Assembly (NCBI GenBank): GCA_934247115.1
Contig: CAKQIY010000030.1
Span: 1-27,187 of the forward strand
DNA: 27,187 nucleotides
DNA from: an uncultured Coprococcus sp.
GTDB lineage: Bacteria; Bacillota; Clostridia; Lachnospirales; Lachnospiraceae
Direction of reading: 5' to 3'
The notes beneath the pieces are model-generated. The model ran no database searches and was not told where the DNA came from. It worked only from the letters and a program-made list of their open reading frames with translations. Numbering within the stretch: position 1 is the stretch's first letter; each line of letters opens with the position of its first letter. A program made the translations under genes and the position numbers. Shown piece by piece: positions 16,288 through 25,016 of this stretch.

Positions 16288-16764
16288 TTACTTTCCCAGA
16301 GTATTCGCCCTGTTGTCGATATTCTTCTGGAAATTGATGACCTTGTGGTCATAAGGCTCATCCATCAGCTTCGACTGGATCATAAAGTCCGCTGTGGCTT
16401 TGTTGTTCGCCATCGGTATGTCGTACACCTGAGCGATACGGAGCAGAGCCTTCACATCCGGATCGTGTGGAGCTGCGGTCAGGGGATCCGAGAAGAAAAC
16501 CACGAAATCTATCCTTCCCTCAACAATCTTCGCACCTATCTGCTGGTCTCCTCCAAGCGGACCACTGTTGTAACCCTTCACCTGAAGGTTTGTCCTGTCT
16601 GTTATCATGCGGGCCGTTGTTCCCGTTCCGCACAGCTCATGCTGGCTCAATATGTTCCTATTGTCCTCGCACCATTTGATGAGTTCTTCCTTCTTCGCAT
16701 CATGGGCTATAAGAGCTATCCTCTTCTGCTTTGGTATGGTCATTGTGATGTAATCTGCACTCAT
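16288..16764 (-). CDS. mgsA: Methylglyoxal synthase
   Basis: MgsA converts dihydroxyacetone phosphate to methylglyoxal and phosphate, a bypass of lower glycolysis that relieves sugar-phosphate stress. The 158-aa protein has IALIAHDAKKEEL (H21), GTGTTARMI for phosphate binding, SGPLGGDQQIG with the catalytic base aspartate D73 (E. coli D71), and FFSDPLTAAPHDPDVKALLRIA with H100 (E. coli H98) and D103 (E. coli D101). The start at 16764 is chosen because GGAGGT lies six bases before it; the longer ATG reading at 16782 would contain that site. A single-gene unit ended by a strong terminator. Confidence 0.96.
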   Translation of the reverse strand: MSADYITMTIPKQKRIALIAHDAKKEELIKWCEDNRNILSQHELCGTGTTARMITDRTNLQVKGYNSGPLGGDQQIGAKIVEGRIDFVVFFSDPLTAAPHDPDVKALLRIAQVYDIPMANNKATADFMIQSKLMDEPYDHKVINFQKNIDNRANTLGK

Positions 16765-17161
16765 ATTTGTACCTCCTATCACTGCAATTTTATCTGTTAT
16801 TCTTCAATTCCAATACGGTCAATACGACCACGCAAGACCGGCTTGTTTTTCTAAAAATGCCGCGTTCTTTCCGGCAACAATTCTTCCACGTTCTACCATT
16901 TGTAAATATTACCCTTACATCCTTACTCTACCCAATCTGCCCATTATTTTCAATACAAAACATGACAATACAGAAAAATTTTACTACATTATTACATTTA
17001 CAAATTTGCCTAACTTTCCTCTGTTTTTTCTCCCATCTGTGTGGTATTCTCTTATAGAATGCTTTATAATTTTAAGTATTATTTCTTATTACATTATTTC
17101 ATAAAGAGATACGCAGGCAATTCATGTGCCTGCTCAATTATAGTTTAAGGAGATTCACAAA
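16765..17161. other. 397-bp divergent intergenic region (mgsA / DUF1846)
   Basis: No gene is seen. It is A+T- and pyrimidine-rich on the plus strand. For the rightward gene there is a consensus TATAAT at 17065-17070 without a good -35. For mgsA the only candidate is a TTGACC at 16817-16822 (minus strand) with poor -10 matches. A weak TGCCG/CGGCA hairpin followed by five T on the minus strand lies at 16853-16876. Confidence 0.6.
17113..17133 (+). other. Hairpin in the 5' leader of the DUF1846 gene
   Basis: GCAGGCA (17113-17119) and TGCCTGC (17127-17133) form a perfect 7-bp stem with a 7-base loop, downstream of the likely -10 box and 28 bases before the ATG. No T-run follows, so it is not a terminator. 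It could stabilise the message or be a binding site. Confidence 0.5.
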
Positions 17162-18634
17162 ATGAGAAAAATTGGCTTTGACAATGACAAATATCTGTCC
17201 ATGCAGTCTGAGCATATCAGAGAAAGAATTGGACAGTTCGGCGACAAGCTGTATCTGGAATTTGGCGGAAAGTTATTTGACGACTATCACGCATCCAGAG
17301 TCCTTCCAGGATTTGCACCGGACAGTAAGCTTCAGATGCTCCTCCAGCTTGCAGATCAGGCTGAGATGATCATTTCCATCAATGCTGCCGACATAGAGCG
17401 CAACAAGATCAGGCACGACCTCGGCATCACTTACGATCAGGATGTTATCAGACTGATCGGTGTATATAAGGAAAAGGGACTGTATGTGAGCAGTGTGGTA
17501 ATCACCAGATACGCAGGACAGTCTTCTGCAGATGTGTTCCAAAAGAAGCTTGAAGCAATAGGCATCAAGGTTTACCACCACTATTCAATCGACGGATACC
17601 CAAACAACGTGGAGAAGATCGTCAGCGACGAAGGCTACGGCAAGAACGATTATGTTGAGACCACAAGACCTCTCGTCATCGTTACAGCACCTGGCCCTGG
17701 AAGCGGCAAGATGGCCACATGCCTCTCCCAGCTCTACCACGAAAACAAGCGCGGCGTAAAGGCCGGATATGCAAAGTTTGAGACATTCCCTATCTGGAAT
17801 ATACCTCTTAAGCATCCTGTAAACCTCGCTTACGAGGCTGCAACCGCCGATCTCAATGATGTGAACATGATCGATCCGTTCCATCTGGAGGCATATGGTG
17901 AGACCACAGTCAACTACAACCGTGATATAGAGATCTATCCTGTTCTTGCGGCTATGTTCGAGGGAATATATGGACACTGCCCATACAAGTCCCCTACAGA
18001 TATGGGTGTCAACATGGCTGGAAACTGCATCGTTGACGACGAGGCTTGTCAGGAGGCATCAAAGCAGGAGATCATCAGAAGATACTATCAGTCAGTTAAC
18101 AGATTTGTCAGAGACGAGGCAACAAAGGACGAGATCTACAAACAGGAGCTCATCATGAAGCAGGCCAAGATCACCGTGGATGACCGCGCCGTTGTCCCTG
18201 TTGCCAACAAGCTTGCCGAGGAGACTGGTTCTGCCGCTGCAGCACTTGAGCTGTCAGACGGAACCATCGTTACAGGTTCTACCTCAGACCTTCTCGGACC
18301 TTCATCAGCAGTTCTCCTGAATGCCATCAAGATCCTTGGCGGCATCGACAAGAAGACACACCTGATCTCAAGAACATTTATCGAGCCTATACAGAAGCTC
18401 AAGACTCAGTACCTTGGCAGCAAGAATCCAAGACTCCACACAGACGAGGTTCTCATCGCCCTGTCCATGTGTGCAGTATCAGATCCAAATGCCAGGCTTG
18501 CTCTGCAGCAGCTTCCAAAGCTCGCCGGATGCCAGCTCCACACATCTGCCATACTGTCAGCGGTTGATATGAACACATTCAAGAAGCTTGGAATCGAGTT
18601 CACGAACGAAGCTGTGTATGAGGAAAGGATGTAG
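17162..18634 (+). CDS. DUF1846 / UPF0371 family protein
   Basis: A 490-aa cytoplasmic protein matching the DUF1846 family along its length: MRKIGFDNDKYLSMQSEHIRERI at the start, LYLEFGGKLFDDYHASRVLPGF, then VIVTAPGPGSGKMATCLSQL (a P-loop-like glycine-rich segment), GYAKFETFPIWNIPLKHPVNLAYEAATADL, and SPTDMGVNMAGNCIVDDEA. Family length is about 500 aa. The family's function is not established to my knowledge, although structures have been solved; a nucleotide- or phosphate-binding role is suggested by the glycine-rich loop. TAAGGAG lies eight or nine bases before the ATG. It is transcribed alone, divergently from mgsA, and ends at a 20-bp stem terminator. Confidence 0.93.
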   Translation: MRKIGFDNDKYLSMQSEHIRERIGQFGDKLYLEFGGKLFDDYHASRVLPGFAPDSKLQMLLQLADQAEMIISINAADIERNKIRHDLGITYDQDVIRLIGVYKEKGLYVSSVVITRYAGQSSADVFQKKLEAIGIKVYHHYSIDGYPNNVEKIVSDEGYGKNDYVETTRPLVIVTAPGPGSGKMATCLSQLYHENKRGVKAGYAKFETFPIWNIPLKHPVNLAYEAATADLNDVNMIDPFHLEAYGETTVNYNRDIEIYPVLAAMFEGIYGHCPYKSPTDMGVNMAGNCIVDDEACQEASKQEIIRRYYQSVNRFVRDEATKDEIYKQELIMKQAKITVDDRAVVPVANKLAEETGSAAAALELSDGTIVTGSTSDLLGPSSAVLLNAIKILGGIDKKTHLISRTFIEPIQKLKTQYLGSKNPRLHTDEVLIALSMCAVSDPNARLALQQLPKLAGCQLHTSAILSAVDMNTFKKLGIEFTNEAVYEERM

Positions 18635-18687
18635 CAAGCTAGTAGCTTCTCAACTATTAAGTGCATAAAATTTTCACCTTTTTACAT

Positions 18688-18741
18688 AAAATCGGCAGAA
18701 AGATACAAGATATTTGAAAAATGTATCTTTCTGCCGATTTT
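18688..18741. terminator. Bidirectional terminator between DUF1846 and DUF1275 genes
   Basis: A perfect 20-bp stem, AAAATCGGCAGAAAGATACA (18688-18707) and its complement (18722-18741), with a 14-base loop. A and T runs at the ends serve both directions between convergent genes. Confidence 0.92.
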
Positions 18742-18807
18742 TAGATTTTTATAGATAATTTTGTGGCATTTTGAACGTCAATCTACTCTTTATATAAAAA
18801 CAGTGTG

Positions 18808-19479
18808 TTATCTCTTCTCCTTATACATCATGAGATGCGCCACCATAAGCAGTGCACTTGATATCCATATCGACCTGAGTCCAAGGTGGAGTGTACACAC
18901 GCCGCCCGCCCCGGCGCCAATTGCGAATATGATGATTATTCCATAATAGTGCATAGCCTTTCTGAGTGCTCCCGGCTCTTTATCTCTGAGATATACCGAC
19001 AAGCTTTCCGTTCCGCTTCGGAGATTTCCTATACACATCGTGCTGGCATATCCGTAGCCATTCACCTTTCTGAAGGTCTGAACCTGCATCGAGCAGGCAA
19101 ATGACACAAGCATCGTGGCGAGCAGATTGAACCTCTCCGGTATGAATCCAACCGCAAACAATATCACGATCTCCACCAGCACAACTATCTGTCTCCAATG
19201 GATGCGGGATGCATTCTTATATCTGTGGCTTATCCTCTCCGCCACCAGAACGCCCAAGGCAAATGCAATTATTGGAAAAAGGTATCTCAGAGCAATCTTC
19301 AGATCTCCCATCATAAGATGCTGGCTCATGAGGACTACATTTCCTGTCTGAGCATTTGAGAATACTTCATCTCTGGCATTGTATGTATACGCATCCTGAA
19401 AACCTCCCGACAGTGCAAGTATGGCACTTAACAAAAATGTTTCAGATGTCTGTCTGAGTTCATGTTTCTTTCTTAGCAT
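18808..19479 (-). CDS. YoaK/DUF1275 family integral membrane protein
   Basis: A 223-aa membrane protein with about six hydrophobic segments. Family hallmarks are the first helix ILALSGGFQDAYTY (the G-x-x-D-A pattern), FSNAQTGNVVLMSQHLMMGD, the GVLVAERISHR segment, and the CSMQVQTFRKVNGYGYASTMCIGNLRSGTE block, shortened here to its key words. DUF1275 proteins are common in bacteria and their role is unknown; they have been suggested as transporters. GAGG lies upstream of the ATG at 19479. Single-gene unit. Confidence 0.92.
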   Translation of the reverse strand: MLRKKHELRQTSETFLLSAILALSGGFQDAYTYNARDEVFSNAQTGNVVLMSQHLMMGDLKIALRYLFPIIAFALGVLVAERISHRYKNASRIHWRQIVVLVEIVILFAVGFIPERFNLLATMLVSFACSMQVQTFRKVNGYGYASTMCIGNLRSGTESLSVYLRDKEPGALRKAMHYYGIIIIFAIGAGAGGVCTLHLGLRSIWISSALLMVAHLMMYKEKR

Positions 19480-19521
19480 GTCTTATTTCCTCTGTATATC
19501 CTTTTACTGTTTCATCTCCAT

Positions 19522-19549
19522 AAGATACCACAGATATAAAATATTTCAA
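19522..19549 (-). promoter_or_regulatory. Possible promoter for the DUF1275 gene
   Basis: Minus strand TTGAAA (19544-19549), 16-bp spacer, TATCTT (19522-19527), about 40 bases before the ATG. Confidence 0.55.
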
Positions 19550-19579
19550 GTGCAGTAACCAGTTTTGAGCGTAGCAGAA

Positions 19580-19606
19580 CGCAGTGTTATGCAAATAACT
19601 ACTGCG
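19580..19606 (-). other. Stable hairpin after the 563-aa gene
   Basis: CGCAGT-(A)-GTTAT, loop TTGC, ATAAC-ACTGCG: 11 pairs with one bulged base on the minus strand, about 65 bases after the stop codon. The following TTCT is not a proper U-run, so termination is uncertain. It also lies just upstream of the DUF1275 promoter. Confidence 0.4.
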
Positions 19607-19671
19607 CCCTAATCCACTATTTCATATTTCTAGCAAATTCATACAAAGTCGCAAGACACTATCTTTTTATG

Positions 19672-21363
19672 TTAAAATCTTATACGTCTAATTATCTTGC
19701 CCTGGGAATTATATACATTAATACCTATACAGCTTTTTCCATCTTTCGCATATACATTTTTTGTATAACTAACAAGCTTATTCTTAGAATTATAACTATA
19801 CGTAGTAAAATATTTATCCCTCAATGAAACTGTTTTTCCTTTATACCTCCATTTTGTATCATAATATTTTGTTGTAGTTTTTACAGCTACATAGACATTT
19901 GATGCCTGTTTTTTCAACTTAGAACTTACTACCTCATATGAACTTATCTTGCCACTTTTACTTTTATGAATTCTAATATAATAATCGTCCGCTTTTTCTG
20001 CAAGCTTACCAAGCTTCGTTGTTATTGTACTTCCACTAACTGTATAACTAACATATGTCTTTCCACCATATACACAATAAGGTCTTGCCTGTATTCCATA
20101 TGATACATTGCTATAATTCTTTGGAAGAGTTATTTCACAAACAGTCTTATTGGTTTTTATTGTCTTAACAATCTTAGCTTTTCCTCCAGAATATTTGACA
20201 AGTGATATATAATATCCCTTATTCTTTGATACACCACGCAACTCTATCTTATAGGTCATTCCTATCTCTTTTTCCCAATTGCCACTATATTTATAAATGT
20301 AACATCTGTCACACCCAACCTGTGCCTTTGGTGCAGTTGCGCTTTTTATTGTATCCGACTTTTCTCCCCAGTATTCCTTTATTCTAACCGGAGTCATATA
20401 ATTGAACTTGTGCGCGGCTACTTTAAACATATATGAAGTACCAGGAGCAAGCCCACACACTTCATAATACACTTTGTTTTTTTCTCTCTGACTTTTACTT
20501 GGTGTATACTCAAACGCATTGTTGCATACCTGCCACTTACGCGTCTTTGTATTGTATTTGTATATTATATATTCATCAATACCAGAAATTTTATCAAAGC
20601 CTAATATTACAGATGTATCCCGATTAGAAACCACCAGATTTTTATTACTTTTATCTACAATTCCACCAGTTCCGCCTGTAACCTTCGGAGGATTAGTAAA
20701 ATTATTATCTTCACCATCTGCTAGTATTATTTTTTTCCCATTTTTTTCTACATAGGCCTGTATACGGAATTTGTATTCTGTATTGGCCTTCAGATTTTTT
20801 ATAGTTGTCGATGCCGTTTTTCCTGTGTAGAACTCGATCCACTTTCCATTCACTAATTTTAATACAGAATAGCCTGTTGCACCTGAAATTTTTGACCATC
20901 TTATACTCATACTGCCAGCCGTCTGTTTAAAGCTGATATTAGAGATTTTTTTCTTAACTATTTTATAATTTATTGTTCTCGATCCCTTATACTTGCCCTT
21001 ATAAGTTATCTTCACCGTTGCCGTTCCTACATATTGATTATTAATATACTCCAAATTATAATCATCAAACGCATCCAGATATTTGCCTTCGGTATCTTTA
21101 ATTGTCACATCGGGATTTTTTACTTTTCCATCATATGTGAATGTTTTATTACTCAATGCCACGCTGAAATTGCTGGCGTCGATCCGAGTATCTGTTGGAG
21201 TCGCATCCCCAGGTGTCGCATTTTCTTCATCAGAATCCGCAATTACCGTCTGAGCAGCCTCTGCCGCATACGCCTTACTTTCTCCACCAAATCCAGCAAA
21301 GCCACTCACTGTCATAACTGTTGACAATACAAGTGCCAACATTCTTGTTGTTGTTTTTCTCAT
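19672..21363 (-). CDS. Secreted repeat/Fn3 surface protein, related to the 1032-aa protein
   Basis: A 563-aa exported protein. Residues 1-33 are a signal peptide (MRKTTTRM, hydrophobic core, SKAYA). A short linker with ATPGDATPTDT follows. About residues 68-135 form the same module as in the 1032-aa protein (KTFTYDGKVKNPDVTIKD ... VGTATVKITYKGKYKG), followed by fibronectin-III-like units (ISNISFKQTAGSMSIRW ... NTEYKFRIQAYV; DTSVILGFDKISGIDEYIIY ... TSYMFKVAAH) and a basic, tyrosine-rich C-terminus ending KIIRRIRF. No anchor motif is seen. The start at 21363 is supported by AGAGGAGAG and by the promoter, which overlaps the longer reading. The gene is noticeably A+T-rich. Confidence 0.82.
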   Translation of the reverse strand: MRKTTTRMLALVLSTVMTVSGFAGFGGESKAYAAEAAQTVIADSDEENATPGDATPTDTRIDASNFSVALSNKTFTYDGKVKNPDVTIKDTEGKYLDAFDDYNLEYINNQYVGTATVKITYKGKYKGSRTINYKIVKKKISNISFKQTAGSMSIRWSKISGATGYSVLKLVNGKWIEFYTGKTASTTIKNLKANTEYKFRIQAYVEKNGKKIILADGEDNNFTNPPKVTGGTGGIVDKSNKNLVVSNRDTSVILGFDKISGIDEYIIYKYNTKTRKWQVCNNAFEYTPSKSQREKNKVYYEVCGLAPGTSYMFKVAAHKFNYMTPVRIKEYWGEKSDTIKSATAPKAQVGCDRCYIYKYSGNWEKEIGMTYKIELRGVSKNKGYYISLVKYSGGKAKIVKTIKTNKTVCEITLPKNYSNVSYGIQARPYCVYGGKTYVSYTVSGSTITTKLGKLAEKADDYYIRIHKSKSGKISSYEVVSSKLKKQASNVYVAVKTTTKYYDTKWRYKGKTVSLRDKYFTTYSYNSKNKLVSYTKNVYAKDGKSCIGINVYNSQGKIIRRIRF

Positions 21364-21408
21364 ATAAATCTCTCCTCTCAAAAAAACGCTTTGTACAGCC
21401 ATATTCAA

Positions 21409-21437
21409 ATTATACAACTTGTTTTGGTAAATGTATA
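21409..21437 (-). promoter_or_regulatory. Promoter for the 563-aa secreted protein gene
   Basis: Minus strand TATACA (21432-21437), 17-bp spacer, TATAAT (21409-21414). The -10 is a perfect consensus. It lies about 45 bases before the ATG at 21363. Confidence 0.7.
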
Positions 21438-21475
21438 CAAAATATTCACATTAAAGCAGACTATGGTGTACTGCC

Positions 21476-21522
21476 AAAAGGGAATCCATTGTCATCTTTA
21501 TTTAGATGATCAACAGACTCCC
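21476..21522 (-). terminator. Terminator after the permease-dehydrogenase gene
   Basis: Minus strand GGGAGTCTGTTG...CATCT pairs with AGATGACAATGGATTCCC across about 18 positions with several G-U pairs and one bulged A, a six-base loop, then TTTT. The G-U pairs show it is built for leftward RNA. Confidence 0.8.
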
Positions 21523-21563
21523 TTGTTAATATCAATATTTAAACTCGTTCAAGCTACATCAAT

Positions 21564-24218
21564 CTACATCGCCTTCTTGTATATCTCTGCAATCTCCTCC
21601 TGTGTAAATACCACAGGGTTGTTTGCTATGCTGGCTGCTGAAACCTTCATGCAGTTCTCAGCCATCCAAGGAATATCCTTCTCCTCGATTCCGAGATCTG
21701 AAAGCTTGACATCCAGATCAAGATTCTTCAGAAGAGTTCTGATCTTCGGTGCCAGATCATCCGCCGTGATACCACCGAATATTCTGGCGATCTTCGCAAA
21801 CTTGAAGTGATCTCCCTTGTAGGATGCCTCGATGATAACAGGTGTCAGAGCTGCAAGTCCCTTGCCGTGAACTATATCCTTAAGTCCGCTGGCCGGATGC
21901 TCCATTCCGTGAGCTAGTGTAACTCCAGCTGTGTTGATGACCATACCACCTATGGTGCTGGCCAGTGTTATCTTCTCCCAGCTCTCCTGGGTTCCTCTGC
22001 CCTTATATACATCCACAAGATTGTGGGCGATAAGATTGATCGCATACAGTGCAAGCGCATCTGTAAACGGCTGCGAGATCTTTGATGTGTATGCCTCCAT
22101 ACAGTGGCACAGTGCATCAAATCCAACCGCTGCAAGTACATGCTTTGGCATAGTCTTCATGCAGTCCGGATCCACGATGGATACCTTTGCCACGATGGCA
22201 TTGCATCTGAGTGACTTCTTGTCGCCATTTTCCGGATTGGTGAGAACCGCAAATCCATTTCCCTCTGAACCTGTTCCGCAGGTTGTAGGAATAAGTACAA
22301 GCGGAAGTGCCGTATCGCTGACCTTTCTGCCGAATATGTAATCGTTGATATCTCCATCATTGAGTGCCAGGAACGCTATAGCCTTTGCGCAGTCCATGAT
22401 GCTTCCACCACCTATGGCAACGACCACATCACAGCCATTTGCCTTGGCAAATTCTGCACCTTCCATCGCTGTTGTAGTGAGCGGATTCTGTGCAACCTTA
22501 TCAAACAATGCAGTCTCAAGACCTGCTGCTTTCAGACTGTTATTTACCTTGTCATACAAGCCTGACTTCTTTGCACTGCTGCGGCCTGTGACGATGAGCG
22601 CTTTCTTACCATACGGCTTAGTGAGTTCACCGGTCTGGGCAACCTTTCCGGTACCAAATGCAATATTTACAGGGAGATTGTAGTTGAAGGCAATAGGCTG
22701 GACAAATTTTGTCTCGTCCTCCTCAGCCATAACAAGCTCGATTGCTGCCTTGACTTCTTCCTCTCTGTTCTCTTCCTCATCTACAATCTCATCATCAATG
22801 AGGACATCGACATGTGAAGCGAATTTTTCTTTATATTTAAGCTTACATATTATGAAGAATACCACACCAAGAAGTGACCAGCCACCTGCCATAGCCCATT
22901 CCTGCCATACAAGTGCACTTCCTGAATTTGGAACTATGTACATCACAACCATAAAACCAGACATGAGAACTGCCAGCACACCAACGATCTTATAATGTTT
23001 AACCTTATATGGTCTCTTCATATCCGGTGCCTTCTTCCTGAGTATCAGGAATGAAAGGGATACCATGCAATATGCAAGACAGCATCCAAAGTTACCTGCG
23101 TCAACTATCCATACCAGCATCTTACGACCTGCAAGGGGAGCAAGAACTGAGAGGAAACCGATGAGGTAAAGTGCATTTACAGGTGTCTTGTGCTTCTTGT
23201 GAAGCTTTGCAAATGTCTTCGGGATCATGTATGACTCTGCCATGGAGTACATCGCACGGCTTCCTCCGATGAGGAATGAGTTCCAGCTGGTAACGATACC
23301 GCACATACCTCCTACAATAAGAACCTTCGACATAATACTGCTGTTGAATGCCTTTGCCATGGCATCCGCTGTAACAAGACCTGATCCATCCATGGATGCA
23401 ACTATCTCAGATGAATTCATGACATAACCTACACCTATGATGATAAGTGCATAGAATGCAACCGCAAGAACAATTGAGAGTATCATGATCTTACCGATCT
23501 TCTTGAGAGGTACATTGATCTCCTCTGCAGCCTGTGGGATTACGTCAAATCCAATGAAGAAGAATGGTGTGGTAACAGCAACTCTGAGGATAGTCTTAAA
23601 TATCTCTCCTGTGGAGTCTCCGTTGAACACCTGTCCGTCAAGGTTTGAAGCATCTCCTGTCACAACTGATGCAACTATGAGGAGAATACCAACACCGCCG
23701 ATCACAACTGTAAGTATGGTCTGCAGAAGTGCTGCTGTCTTCGCGCCCTTTATATTGATATATGTTATAAATATCGCAACTATTATTGCAACCGCAAGCC
23801 ACGATGCATAGATATCAAAACCTGCCACCGTGTACAGATATCCCTGAAGGAACTTTGGATATATATAAGTGATGATGGTTGGAAGTGCACACGCCTCGAA
23901 ACAAACAACACTGACATATCCAAGTACAATAGCCCATGTACATATGTAAGAACCTATAGGGCCCATAGCCTTATAGCTGAACACATGCTCGCCGCCGCAC
24001 TGAGGCATGGCTGCTGTAAGCTCTGCATAAGTGAGTCCAACGAAGAATACCATCACACCGCCAAGTGCAAATCCGATAGCCGCTCCTATTACTCCACCTC
24101 TCGTGATCCAGTCGCCTGAGGATACTACCCAGCCCCAGCCGATCATGGCTCCAAAGGCTATCACCAGTATGTCCCAGGCAGAAAATACTTTATCAAATTC
24201 TGATTTTTTTCCTGCCAT
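21564..24218 (-). CDS. Fusion protein: APC-family amino-acid/amine permease joined to iron-containing alcohol dehydrogenase
   Basis: One uninterrupted frame encodes 884 aa. Residues about 10-465 are a polytopic APC-superfamily transporter with roughly 12 hydrophobic segments; the first has the unwound-helix motif GAMIGWGWVVSSG, and AELTAAMPQCGGEHVFSYKA follows. Residues 466-510 are an acidic linker (DDEIVDEEENREEEV). Residues about 511-884 are a complete group III (Fe) alcohol dehydrogenase: NYNLPVNIAFGTGKV, the nucleotide loop GGGSIMD (603-609), IPTTCGTGSEG, and metal ligands D701, H705, H770 and H784. APC proteins import amino acids or amines; Fe-ADHs reduce aldehydes with NAD(P)H. The start at 24218 has AAAGGATG upstream. 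It follows the aminotransferase and kinase-like genes but is separated by a terminator. Substrate unknown; GABA or polyamine-derived aldehydes are candidates. Confidence 0.93.
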   Translation of the reverse strand: MAGKKSEFDKVFSAWDILVIAFGAMIGWGWVVSSGDWITRGGVIGAAIGFALGGVMVFFVGLTYAELTAAMPQCGGEHVFSYKAMGPIGSYICTWAIVLGYVSVVCFEACALPTIITYIYPKFLQGYLYTVAGFDIYASWLAVAIIVAIFITYINIKGAKTAALLQTILTVVIGGVGILLIVASVVTGDASNLDGQVFNGDSTGEIFKTILRVAVTTPFFFIGFDVIPQAAEEINVPLKKIGKIMILSIVLAVAFYALIIIGVGYVMNSSEIVASMDGSGLVTADAMAKAFNSSIMSKVLIVGGMCGIVTSWNSFLIGGSRAMYSMAESYMIPKTFAKLHKKHKTPVNALYLIGFLSVLAPLAGRKMLVWIVDAGNFGCCLAYCMVSLSFLILRKKAPDMKRPYKVKHYKIVGVLAVLMSGFMVVMYIVPNSGSALVWQEWAMAGGWSLLGVVFFIICKLKYKEKFASHVDVLIDDEIVDEEENREEEVKAAIELVMAEEDETKFVQPIAFNYNLPVNIAFGTGKVAQTGELTKPYGKKALIVTGRSSAKKSGLYDKVNNSLKAAGLETALFDKVAQNPLTTTAMEGAEFAKANGCDVVVAIGGGSIMDCAKAIAFLALNDGDINDYIFGRKVSDTALPLVLIPTTCGTGSEGNGFAVLTNPENGDKKSLRCNAIVAKVSIVDPDCMKTMPKHVLAAVGFDALCHCMEAYTSKISQPFTDALALYAINLIAHNLVDVYKGRGTQESWEKITLASTIGGMVINTAGVTLAHGMEHPASGLKDIVHGKGLAALTPVIIEASYKGDHFKFAKIARIFGGITADDLAPKIRTLLKNLDLDVKLSDLGIEEKDIPWMAENCMKVSAASIANNPVVFTQEEIAEIYKKAM

Positions 24219-24274
24219 AATATCATCCTTTCTAATACATCCAAGCACGCCATCCGCAGTTTTGTTAAAATGCT

Positions 24275-24323
24275 AAAAAAATGGCGTCAGAAATCACACT
24301 TTCCGTGTTCATCTGACGCCATT
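24275..24323 (-). terminator. Terminator or attenuator just before the permease-dehydrogenase gene
   Basis: Perfect 12-bp stem AATGGCGTCAGA / TCTGACGCCATT (24280-24291 and 24312-24323), with an inner ACAC/GTGT stem, followed by seven T on the minus strand. It ends about 56 bases before the permease-dehydrogenase ATG and starts 65 bases after the kinase-like gene's stop. I see no convincing promoter in the remaining 56 bases, so the downstream gene probably depends on read-through. Confidence 0.85.
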
Positions 24324-24388
24324 GTCATTTCCTATATTCGCGATGTAGTTGGAATTGCATATAACTCTTAATTCACAATTTCTTTTGC

Positions 24389-24982
24389 CTAATCCTCAAA
24401 TCTCAGATCTATCATCTGAAGTATGTACTTTGCAGTTTTCTCAAGGCCAAGTACACTTGAGTCTATCATCATGTCTCGCATGCTGCAGTCTCTCATATCT
24501 CCGCCTGTCATGTAGTTATATCTGGAACTGAGCATTCCATCGTTGTACTTGACAAGCTCAGCCGCCTTGTCATGATCAAGGCCCTTCTTCTCCATGACAT
24601 ACTGTATCCTCTTTTCTGTAGGCGCATATATGAATACATTCAGACAGTCATCTCTGTCCCTGAGTATATAATTGCTGCACCGTCCTATGATGATACAGGA
24701 AGATTTCTCTGCAAATTTATTGATAACCTCAAACTGCTTATAAATAACCCTGTTTGTAAGGTTTGCATATCTCGGTCCAAAGCTTGTATCAAATTCATAC
24801 TTGACTGTCTCGCCCTGATCCGCCTTCTTGACAAGATCTCTGTCAACGCCAATCTCCTCAACGACCTTATCTATCAGATCTCTGTCGTAATACTCAACTC
24901 CCAGAGATTTCGCCACCATCTTGCCAATCTCTATTCCACCGCTGCCGTATTCACATCCAACGGTCACAACAAAATGTTTCAT
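24389..24982 (-). CDS. Cytidylate-kinase-like P-loop protein
   Basis: A 197-aa protein of the cytidylate-kinase-like family (Cytidylate_kin2-type). The N-terminus has the degenerate P-loop GCEYGSGGIEIGK (9-21) and GVEYYDRDLIDKVVEE; IIIGRCSNYILRD is the second conserved block, followed by the lid-like APTEKRIQYVMEKKG. Housekeeping Cmk is longer and has a different P-loop, so this is not simply cmk. Family members are widespread in clostridia with no established substrate and are sometimes fused to or located near transporters. AAGGAGCG precedes the ATG. It lies 34 bases after the aminotransferase stop, so they are cotranscribed. Confidence 0.88.
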   Translation of the reverse strand: MKHFVVTVGCEYGSGGIEIGKMVAKSLGVEYYDRDLIDKVVEEIGVDRDLVKKADQGETVKYEFDTSFGPRYANLTNRVIYKQFEVINKFAEKSSCIIIGRCSNYILRDRDDCLNVFIYAPTEKRIQYVMEKKGLDHDKAAELVKYNDGMLSSRYNYMTGGDMRDCSMRDMMIDSSVLGLEKTAKYILQMIDLRFED

Positions 24983-25016
24983 CTACATCGCTCCTTCCAG
25001 GGGCTTCGCGCTTCCC

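Noticed and set aside
16173..16361. A 62-codon minus-strand frame overlapping the end of mgsA.
   Set aside because: It spans the mgsA terminator stem and overlaps the mgsA coding region in another frame; it is a shadow.
16853..16876. Possible terminator TGCCG/CGGCA plus five T on the minus strand upstream of mgsA.
   Set aside because: Only five base pairs with a nine-base loop; too weak to call. It is mentioned only in the intergenic entry.
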